From Clostridiales bacterium (GTDB lineage Bacteria; Bacillota; Clostridia; Christensenellales; UBA1242): 64,000 bases of DNA. The stretch's first letter is position 1; each line of letters starts with the position of its first letter. Shown piece by piece: positions 45,487 to 50,956 of this stretch. The stretch is from the NCBI GenBank assembly GCA_015055815.1, contig SVHM01000005.1:1-64000 (forward strand), read 5' to 3'. The notes under the pieces were generated by a model. The model was not told the origin of the DNA. It did not search any database and saw only the letters and a list, made by a program, of their open reading frames with translations. A program made the translations under genes and the position numbers.

Positions 45487-46047
45487 TTAAAAAGAATTGT
45501 CTCCTAAATTAGAACTTTCTTCACTTAATCTCTCTGGCTTCTGCATTTTGATACCTTTGATAAAAACAATTAATCCAGCCAAAGCCAATACCCCACAAAC
45601 ACCATATACAATTAAATTCGTCCCAATAGTTGCCTTAAACCTAGCAGTTTTGGGAGATTGTGGCATGTATTCAATGATTACTTCTCTACCAATAATATCT
45701 GGCGTTGAACTTGAAGCAGTATCTTGCACAGTGTAAGTTTCGCCATCAACAACATATTCAGCAATTGATGAATACATGTATCCAGAGTCATAATCATATC
45801 TTTCATGAATATCAACAATTACACCTGTAGTCTGGACATATTTACCGCCTTTTACATTGTTAATATAATAAAATACACCAGCAACGGCAAGACTAATAAT
45901 TAAAAAAATAAGACCAAATGCTATAGTTCCACCCTTTGAAGATACCCTATGCGTTACTGTTACCGAATGCCCACGGTGATGTCCGTGATGATGTCTGTGA
46001 TGATCGTGATGTCCATGATGATGTCCAGGACCAATATGTATTTCCAT
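45487..46047 (-). CDS. DUF3592 membrane protein with His-rich N-terminus
   Basis: A 186-residue protein. Residues 8-27 are a histidine cluster (GHHHGHHDHHRHHHGHH), then a membrane helix (TIAFGLIFLIISLAVAGVFYYI), an extracytoplasmic DUF3592-like domain (TGVIVDIHERYDYDSGY, EYMPQSPKTARF) and a second membrane helix. The His cluster could bind Ni, Zn or Cu, on the cytosolic side if the first helix is an uncleaved anchor. The function is unknown. Confidence 0.8.
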   Translation of the reverse strand: MEIHIGPGHHHGHHDHHRHHHGHHRGHSVTVTHRVSSKGGTIAFGLIFLIISLAVAGVFYYINNVKGGKYVQTTGVIVDIHERYDYDSGYMYSSIAEYVVDGETYTVQDTASSSTPDIIGREVIIEYMPQSPKTARFKATIGTNLIVYGVCGVLALAGLIVFIKGIKMQKPERLSEESSNLGDNSF

Positions 46048-46117
46048 AAATCAAATCTCCCTTATTTTTCATATTCTAACAAAATTCACACTTTTTAGCA
46101 AATAAATTAATGAAAAC

Positions 46118-46141
46118 AAAAAAAGAGTTTTAAAACTCTTT
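46118..46141 (-). terminator. Terminator after the 170-aa gene
   Basis: AAAGAGTTTTAAAACTCTTT palindrome with T7 on the minus strand. Confidence 0.8.
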
Positions 46142-46144
46142 ATA

Positions 46145-46657
46145 TTAATCGACAACCGTCCTATCATCTTCAAGCGGAACAAAATCTGAATGATATGCTA
46201 GATTTAAAAACATTCTCATAAAAACATTTTCAACAACAGGCACTCTACTACCACTATTGCAAAAACAAATTACACAACCCCTATGCGGAACACTCCACTC
46301 ATCTACATTTTCATTTTTAATAAATTCAATTACAAATGAATTTTCATCTTTAATAATATTTAAAATATTACTTTCTTCTTCACGCCATTCTTCACTAATA
46401 AAAGTAATTTTATTATCTTTCAAAACAGGTCGATATTTATCATCCTTTTTACCTACTGCATAAAAAAGTTGATTAAATATTTCAAATACAATTTCATCAT
46501 CTTTGTCTATTTCAAAAACTCTACAATCTTTATGATTTTCAGGTAACCAATATAAATCACCATTACCACCAACAGTCATAATAAACGATTTGTTATTTTT
46601 ATCTGTTATTTTTAAATCAAAAAGCCCTTTGTCATCTCTAGGAAATTTTACAATCAT
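46145..46657 (-). CDS. Hypothetical protein, 170 aa
   Basis: A soluble, beta-rich acidic protein (FDLKITDKNNKSFIMTVGGNGDLYWLPE, RGCVICFCNSGSRVPVVENVF). I recognise no family. It is monocistronic. Confidence 0.65.
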   Translation of the reverse strand: MIVKFPRDDKGLFDLKITDKNNKSFIMTVGGNGDLYWLPENHKDCRVFEIDKDDEIVFEIFNQLFYAVGKKDDKYRPVLKDNKITFISEEWREEESNILNIIKDENSFVIEFIKNENVDEWSVPHRGCVICFCNSGSRVPVVENVFMRMFLNLAYHSDFVPLEDDRTVVD

Positions 46658-46755
46658 TTACCCACTCCTTAAATTAAAATAATTGTAACACATAAAATTT
46701 TCAATTTCAAGATAAGATATAAAAATTACATTTAAATTAATAATATCCATATAAA

Positions 46756-46781
46756 AAAACAAAAAGCGAACCGAAGTTCGC
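46756..46781 (-). terminator. Terminator downstream of the decayed gene
   Basis: GCGAAC-TTCG-GTTCGC, a stable tetraloop hairpin, followed by TTTTTG on the minus strand. Confidence 0.85.
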
Positions 46782-46832
46782 CTAATAATACTTTGTAACA
46801 CACTAAACACATAAACTATTTATCAAAAGTAA

Positions 46833-47219
46833 TTATGCCGTTGGCAGTGTTAAATTTTCATTATTTTCATCTTTATAAATATTAATAATTTCATCTAAAA
46901 TAATTTCAGACCAGGACTCGAAACTATCAATGTTTTTCAAACTATCTATATTTACAAACTTGCACTTACCATCTGAAAAACTAGCATTCAAAGAACTTTC
47001 AATAATGACTGGGAATATTACACCTAGATGTTTTGCCGACTTGTCTGATGAAGTATAAGTAACAATAGGATTAAAAATATCTTTTTTATGTTGGTTTATT
47101 CTCATACATATATTTCGCATCCCATGTTACATCAACAATCTTAACTTCTAATTTATCAAATCTATACTTTATCTCTAAATACCATTGACATATTAAACCT
47201 ACCGTTTTATAATTAATTA
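46833..47219 (-). pseudogene. Decayed gene of unknown function
   Basis: The 95-residue ORF 46833..47120 continues upstream in another frame that reads GIINYKTVGLICQWYLEIKY and KLEVKIVDVTWDAKYMYENKPT-stop, with no start codon after the in-frame TAG. The two frames overlap at an A-rich stretch (47085-47115), as expected for a frameshift. I do not recognise the product. It is next to a terminator, which supports a once-active minus-strand gene. Confidence 0.5.
47185..47213 (+). promoter_or_regulatory. Perfect promoter of small transcription unit 1
   Basis: TTGACA (47185-47190), exactly 17 bp, TATAAT (47208-47213). It is followed within about 120 bp by a terminator. Confidence 0.85.
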
Positions 47220-47332
47220 TTCCCTATGGCTTGTGAACACAAGAGTTACGCAATAGTGGTAACCTGTATAAGAATTACTGGGGTGTATTGTAATAGTCTC
47301 ATGCATTAGATACCATCAATGGTATCTTTTTT
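47220..47332 (+). ncRNA. Predicted small RNA 1 (~113 nt)
   Basis: Bounded by the consensus promoter and the terminator GATACCAT-CA-ATGGTATCTTTTTT (47309-47332). The body can fold into one long hairpin: GAG.TTAC..AATA...GTAA pairs with TTAC...TATT.GTAA....CTC. A 27-codon ATG ORF at 47226 lacks a ribosome-binding site and ends inside the terminator, so I favour a noncoding RNA. No known family recognised. Confidence 0.6.
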
Positions 47333-47347
47333 ATCGGCAATATACAC

Positions 47348-47376
47348 TTGACATAACTATCCTCCTAATATATAAT
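47348..47376 (+). promoter_or_regulatory. Perfect promoter of small transcription unit 2
   Basis: TTGACA (47348-47353), exactly 17 bp, TATAAT (47371-47376), 16 bp after the terminator T-run of unit 1. Confidence 0.85.
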
Positions 47377-47382
47377 TAAAAT

Positions 47383-47498
47383 AACCTAGATGGTCTTAAT
47401 TGACAAGTTCGCATTGCGTAGAACTCAAAAGTGAAGGTATATAGGTTAGAAATTTTGAGCCAGTTCACTTTATTAGATGTCTTATGACATCTTTTTTT
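47383..47498 (+). ncRNA. Predicted small RNA 2 (~116 nt)
   Basis: Runs from the consensus promoter to the terminator AGATGTC-TTAT-GACATCTTTTTTT (47475-47498). The body can pair AACCTA with TAGGTT at its 5' end, and has the alternative CTCAAAA/TTTTGAG and AAGTGAA/TTCACTT pairings. No convincing ORF. The sequence differs from small RNA 1, but the layout is the same. Confidence 0.6.
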
Positions 47499-47540
47499 AA
47501 TTTATCACATCAGTACATAAACACTACTTTTTATAGAACA

Positions 47541-47619
47541 AGATGATTTAAATCAACTTGTTAAAAAAATTAAGAACAATATAAAACAAGAACAACAAAC
47601 AATAAATCCGTCACAATAA
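47541..47619 (+). pseudogene. C-terminal gene remnant
   Basis: An open frame reading EQDDLNQLVKKIKNNIKQEQQ and ending TINPSQ-stop, with no start (an in-frame TAA lies a few codons upstream). The composition looks like a genuine protein tail. It lies between small RNA 2 and the tRNA-Leu remnant, so it may be left from a mobile element gene. A palindrome AACAAG..CTTGTT lies inside it. Confidence 0.35.
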
Positions 47620-47640
47620 ATTGGTTCGGATTAGTTCTCT

Positions 47641-47655
47641 TTTGGTGCGGATGAG
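47641..47655 (-). repeat. tRNA-Leu 3'-end remnant (att-like repeat)
   Basis: TGGTGCGGATGAGAG here is identical to the 3' end of tRNA-Leu starting at 48378, about 737 bp away. As in the intact tRNA it is preceded on the plus strand by a terminator-like AATCCG/CGGATT pair. It fits an integration-site duplication or a decayed tRNA copy. Confidence 0.7.
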
Positions 47656-47880
47656 AGACGTGTCTATGTTTGGCTGATAAGCCAAAAATATTTCTCAAGG
47701 CGGAGTATCTTGCACTCCATAAGACTTGCGAATACCGGTTCAAGTGAGTTTTATAAAAACTCGTGTGCTTTGCACACATGCTCTCATTTGCACAAAAAAA
47801 GTGAACTATAAAAGTTCACGTTTTTGGTGCAACGATTGATAACGAATCCGAACCATAAAGCGTTTATCGGATATGGTTAT
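47656..47880. repeat. Hairpin-dense stretch
   Basis: Successive inverted repeats: TTTGGCT/AGCCAAA, GGAGT/ACTCC, GAGTTTT/AAAACTC, GTGTGC/GCACAC, and GTGAAC/GTTCAC with A-run and T-run, then an imperfect AACGAA..ACCATA/TATGGT..TTCGTT. On the minus strand GCACCA precedes the GTGAAC terminator, like another tRNA end. There is no coding capacity; the ORF 47570..47779 is not supported. This covers most of the gene-free stretch between 47620 and 47894. Confidence 0.6.
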
Positions 47881-47894
47881 TTCGTTGTGAGATT

Positions 47895-48230
47895 TTATAT
47901 TCTTTCATTGCTTAATTCTTCTTTATATTCTAAAATTAAGAATTGTGCTTCAGAATAATGACTAATTGTTTCTAAAGAATATTCGGATTTGACAGTGCCT
48001 TCTTCGTCATAAATTTCGTCAGCATTTTCACTCATCCATTTGCCCAACTCATATCCTGATAAATATTCGTTTAAATAATTAGCTAATTCTGATTTTGGCA
48101 TCTTCCCATATAATTGCGTTATTAAATTTATATGATCACTCGGTAAATCTGCATACCCATCTGCCCATCCATTTGCGGAAAATCCATCACAACTTGCGTT
48201 TATCATTGAGAAGTAATCTTTTTCTTCCAT
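47895..48230 (-). CDS. Hypothetical acidic protein, 111 aa
   Basis: A soluble acidic protein (SANGWADGYADLPSDHINLI, LSGYELGKWMSENADEIYDEEG) with AGGAG before the ATG and its own promoter. Family not recognised. It lies between the two tRNA-Leu 3'-end copies, so it may be cargo of a small integrated element. Small acidic proteins of mobile DNA are often anti-defence or antitoxin proteins, but nothing in the sequence shows that here. Confidence 0.7.
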   Translation of the reverse strand: MEEKDYFSMINASCDGFSANGWADGYADLPSDHINLITQLYGKMPKSELANYLNEYLSGYELGKWMSENADEIYDEEGTVKSEYSLETISHYSEAQFLILEYKEELSNERI

Positions 48231-48258
48231 TTAATTATTGCTCCTAATTACACGTTTA

Positions 48259-48287
48259 ATATTAGCACAATTCAAAAGTATAGTCAA
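48259..48287 (-). promoter_or_regulatory. Promoter of the 111-aa gene
   Basis: TTGACT, 17 bp, TAATAT on the minus strand. Confidence 0.68.
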
Positions 48288-48330
48288 TACCTAAACTTGA
48301 GCGTTTTCGTAATTGCGTGCTAATTTTTCT

Positions 48331-48368
48331 TTTACAAAAAGAACAACCCGAACACAATGGTTCGGGTT
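48331..48368 (-). terminator. Terminator of the Gly-to-Leu tRNA operon
   Basis: AACCCGAA/TTCGGGTT hairpin followed by GTTCTTTTTG on the minus strand, 10 bp after tRNA-Leu. Confidence 0.85.
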
Positions 48369-48377
48369 GCTCTCATT

Positions 48378-48460
48378 TGGTGCGGATGAGAGGACTTGAA
48401 CCCCCATGGTTTCCCGCCAGATCCTAAGTCTGGTGCGTCTGCCAATTTCGCCACATCCGC
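48378..48460 (-). tRNA. tRNA-Leu (TAG)
   Basis: An 83-nt class II cloverleaf, anticodon TAG, acceptor GCGGATG, encoded CCA. Last gene of the operon. Confidence 0.96.
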
Positions 48461-48463
48461 ATG

Positions 48464-48539
48464 TGGTGACCTATCCGCGATTCGAACGCGGGACACCATG
48501 ATTAAAAGTCATGTGCTCTACCAACTGAGCTAATAGGCC
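48464..48539 (-). tRNA. tRNA-Lys (TTT)
   Basis: A 76-nt cloverleaf, anticodon TTT, acceptor GGCCTAT/ATAGGTC, encoded CCA. Its first 19 nt are repeated twice upstream in the chimeric units. Confidence 0.96.
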
Positions 48540-48706
48540 ATATTAAATTTAACGAGTTACAGGAATATATATAAACTATTAATCAGTGAACGAGTATGTT
48601 GGTAGAGTAAACTCTTCCGTCGACACCTAAAGTGTCTCCCGTTTTGTCTAAAAACTTGCCATCGGCAACTTTTCTTAACGAGTCACGCCAACTGAGCTAA
48701 TAGGCC
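48540..48706 (-). repeat. Chimeric unit: tRNA-Lys 5' fragment + structured core, copy 1
   Basis: A 167-bp unit. On the minus strand it begins GGCCTATTAGCTCAGTTGG (tRNA-Lys nt 1-19) and continues directly into an 87-nt core (48687-48601), then an AT-rich spacer that leads into the full tRNA-Lys. The core has four simple hairpins in series: TTGCC/GGCAA, GTTTT/AAAAC, GACAC/GTGTC and AGAG/CTCT. Confidence 0.92.
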
Positions 48707-48873
48707 ATATTAAATTTAACGAGTTACAAGAATATATATAAACTATTAATCAGTAAACGAGTATGTTGGTAGAGTAAACTCTTCCGTCGACACCTAAAGT
48801 GTCTCCCGTTTTGTCTAAAAACTTGCCAACGGCAACTTTTCTTAACGAGTCACGCCAACTGAGCTAATAGGCC
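48707..48873 (-). repeat. Chimeric unit: tRNA-Lys 5' fragment + structured core, copy 2
   Basis: The same 167-bp unit in tandem, with only a few substitutions. One changes the loop of the TTGCC/GGCAA hairpin (GAT to GTT on the minus strand) and leaves the stem intact. Confidence 0.92.
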
Positions 48874-48911
48874 ATATTAATTTTAACGAGTTACAGGAAT
48901 TATATAAATTT

Positions 48912-48986
48912 TGGCTGGGGTAGCAGGATTTGAACCTACGGATGCGAGAGTCAAAGTCTCGTGCCTTACCACTTGGCTATACCCCA
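48912..48986 (-). tRNA. tRNA-Gln (TTG)
   Basis: A 75-nt cloverleaf, anticodon TTG, acceptor TGGGGTA, encoded CCA. It has no chimeric unit of its own; its D-arm lacks the CAGTTGG motif. Confidence 0.96.
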
Positions 48987-49000
48987 ATAAATATATAAAA

Positions 49001-49077
49001 TGGGGTGAATAGTGGGACTCGAACCCACGACTTCCAGAGCCACAATCTGGCGCTCTACCAACTGAACTATATCCACC
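49001..49077 (-). tRNA. tRNA-His (GTG)
   Basis: A 77-nt cloverleaf, anticodon GTG, with the extra G-1 paired to C73 that identifies tRNA-His, and encoded CCA. One chimeric unit precedes it. Confidence 0.96.
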
Positions 49078-49240
49078 ATATAAACTAATGTAAATTAATC
49101 TAGTAATTTAAATTAATATGCGAAATGTTTAAGGTAGACCCTAGGTCTTCCGTCGACACCTAAAGTGTCTCCCGTTTTGTCTAAAAACTTGCCATCGGCA
49201 ACTTTTCTTAACGAGTCACGCCAACTGAACTATATCCACC
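49078..49240 (-). repeat. Chimeric unit: tRNA-His 5' fragment + structured core
   Basis: On the minus strand it begins GGTGGATATAGTTCAGTTGG (tRNA-His nt -1 to 19) and continues into the same core (49220-49133) as the Lys units. The last hairpin differs in sequence but still pairs (AGACC/GGTCT instead of AGAG/CTCT). The spacer is unrelated to that of the Lys units. Confidence 0.92.
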
Positions 49241-49249
49241 ATAAAATTG

Positions 49250-49326
49250 TGGTACGCCAGAAGGGATTCGAACCCCTGACCCTCGCCTTAGAAGGGCGAT
49301 GCTCTATCCAGCTGAGCTACTGGCGC
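49250..49326 (-). tRNA. tRNA-Arg (TCT)
   Basis: A 77-nt cloverleaf, anticodon TCT, acceptor GCGCCAG, encoded CCA. Confidence 0.96.
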
Positions 49327-49348
49327 ACAAATTCACAATAGTGAATTT

Positions 49349-49422
49349 TGGAGCGGGTGATGGGAATCGGACCCACGCAACCAGCTTGGAAGGCTGGGGC
49401 TCTACCATTGAGCTACACCCGC
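49349..49422 (-). tRNA. tRNA-Gly (TCC), unusual T-loop
   Basis: A 74-nt cloverleaf, anticodon TCC, acceptor GCGGGTG, encoded CCA. The T-loop reads TCCGATT instead of TTCGATT, so position 55 is C and cannot be pseudouridine. First gene of the operon. Confidence 0.95.
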
Positions 49423-49450
49423 ACACGCATTTTTAAACAAACGCATTATA

Positions 49451-49479
49451 ATAATATCACCACTTACAAATATTGTCAA
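49451..49479 (-). promoter_or_regulatory. Promoter of the Gly-Arg-His-Gln-Lys-Leu tRNA operon
   Basis: TTGACA, 17 bp, TATTAT on the minus strand, with a second TATAAT just after it. Confidence 0.82.
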
Positions 49480-49514
49480 CAATTTTTGATAAATTTTATA
49501 TTTTTTTTATTTAA

Positions 49515-49961
49515 TTATTCAATAACAATATTTTCTATTGAAATCCCCCTATCTATCGAAAGCATAACACATTTACCTTTCTGAAAAGCTCCCGGATTGA
49601 TTATATATAACCCATCACTTTCTATATAGTTAGCATTATGCGTGTGTCCATAACAAACAAAATTAGCCCCTATCTCTTTACCCCTTGAAACAATTTTGTT
49701 TAAGTTTGACTTAACAGAATATCTGTGACCATGAGTAATTAAGAAGGTATAACCACCTAATTTAATAATCTTTTCTTCCCCTTCGGCAGAAAACACATCA
49801 CAATTCCCCGCCACACAATATACATTTTCCAAATTAGCAAATAAACCTAAATCTTTTACTCCATCACCCATATGAAAAAGATAATCAAATTTATATTTTT
49901 CGAATATTTTTTCTATGCCAGACTTATTTCCATGCGAGTCACTTACAAGCATAATTTTCAT
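49515..49961 (-). CDS. YfcE/MJ0936-type metallophosphodiesterase
   Basis: About 148 residues from the ATG at 49961 (MKIMLVSDSHG), preferred to the track start four codons earlier. It has the calcineurin-like motifs SDSHG, HMGDGVKD, AGNCD, ITHGHRY and YGHTHNA. It hydrolyses phosphodiesters with two metal ions; physiological substrate unknown. Confidence 0.92.
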   Translation of the reverse strand: MKIMLVSDSHGNKSGIEKIFEKYKFDYLFHMGDGVKDLGLFANLENVYCVAGNCDVFSAEGEEKIIKLGGYTFLITHGHRYSVKSNLNKIVSRGKEIGANFVCYGHTHNANYIESDGLYIINPGAFQKGKCVMLSIDRGISIENIVIE

Positions 49962-50075
49962 TTTTTTCACCATACTCTTGAAATTTTTGTTTTATATGTT
50001 ATAATATATTATAATATAAATTATTGTTAAATTAAAACATTTTAAATATTATCTTTTAAATTTTAAGGAGTTAAC

Positions 50076-50918
50076 ATGTCTAGTTACGAAAAAATTATTC
50101 AATATTTATCAAGAAAGGATAAGACGTCAGGCAGTAGCAACAGAAGTCAGTTTAAAGGTATTCAAAACCAGTTTGATGGCTTAAATGGGAATACACCAGT
50201 TCCAAACCAAATACTAAATATAGAAAGAAACAATAATAATCAAGCATGTTGTATAAGATTTTCACCAAGCGCTTATTACAAAATTAATTATATGCAAAAA
50301 AATTTTATTGAACAACAAGCTAAATTTAGAGCAGATAAAAAATGGAAAGATAGACCTGTTGTTATGGCTTGTACGGGATACAAAGAAGCCAATGGCGATT
50401 ATTGTATAACAGATATTGTCATTCCTTTACACGATATATTATATGAAAAAGGTTTGAGAGACGTAGCATTAGTTGAAGAAATGGCAAAAACAAATGACCA
50501 GTCTATACTTTCACAAGCACATCTAGAAGCACAAGGAATTGTATATGAATATTTAAGAAATAAAAAACCAATTGATAAAGAATATCAATCAAGATTTGCT
50601 ATGCTTGCTTACACAAGACCATGTTTAAGTGAGTCTGAATATAAAAACTGTATGAAACTTAGCGAAATTAATAAATCAATTTTCCCACAAACGGTTAAAT
50701 GTACTCAACCAATCACCTCCGGCACAATGCTAATTACCACCGACTCACTTGAATGTGTAACAATTGACTATACTAGAAGCAAAGACGATAAAGTTACCCC
50801 TTGCGGTATTTATAATGTAACTAGAGCAGAAGCAATATATGAAGACCATGAAGAGAAACTAAAAATTTCACAATCTGACCAGCCAACAGGAAGTTTCTCA
50901 GCACCACAAATTATATAA
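50076..50918 (+). CDS. Hypothetical protein, 280 aa
   Basis: A soluble protein with a low-complexity Ser/Asn/Gln-rich N-terminus (residues 12-50) and a central alpha/beta domain (RPVVMACTGYKEANGDYCITDIVIPL). The centre recalls JAB/MPN-type folds, but the catalytic HxH is missing, so I do not assign it. AAGGAG precedes the ATG, and a strong terminator follows. Confidence 0.7.
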   Translation: MSSYEKIIQYLSRKDKTSGSSNRSQFKGIQNQFDGLNGNTPVPNQILNIERNNNNQACCIRFSPSAYYKINYMQKNFIEQQAKFRADKKWKDRPVVMACTGYKEANGDYCITDIVIPLHDILYEKGLRDVALVEEMAKTNDQSILSQAHLEAQGIVYEYLRNKKPIDKEYQSRFAMLAYTRPCLSESEYKNCMKLSEINKSIFPQTVKCTQPITSGTMLITTDSLECVTIDYTRSKDDKVTPCGIYNVTRAEAIYEDHEEKLKISQSDQPTGSFSAPQII

Positions 50919-50956
50919 AAACAACCCAGTTCAAATTGAACTGGGATTTTTTTATA
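50919..50956 (+). terminator. Terminator between the 280-aa gene and spoIVA
   Basis: CCCAGTTCAAATTGAACTGGG followed by T7. Confidence 0.9.

Noticed and set aside
47226-47309. 27-codon ORF in small RNA 1
   Set aside because: No ribosome-binding site, 5' leader of about six bases, and the stop lies in the terminator stem; Cys-rich composition looks random.
47570-47779. 69-aa minus-strand ORF
   Set aside because: It crosses the tRNA-Leu remnant and several hairpins, with no ribosome-binding site.
48540-49240. Group I/II intron, tmRNA or T-box in the tRNA operon
   Set aside because: No intron core motifs, no second exon after the core, no tag sequence, no T-box antiterminator motif; an intact tRNA follows each unit.
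49349-49584. 78-aa plus-strand ORF
   Set aside because: It is antisense to tRNA-Gly and its promoter.
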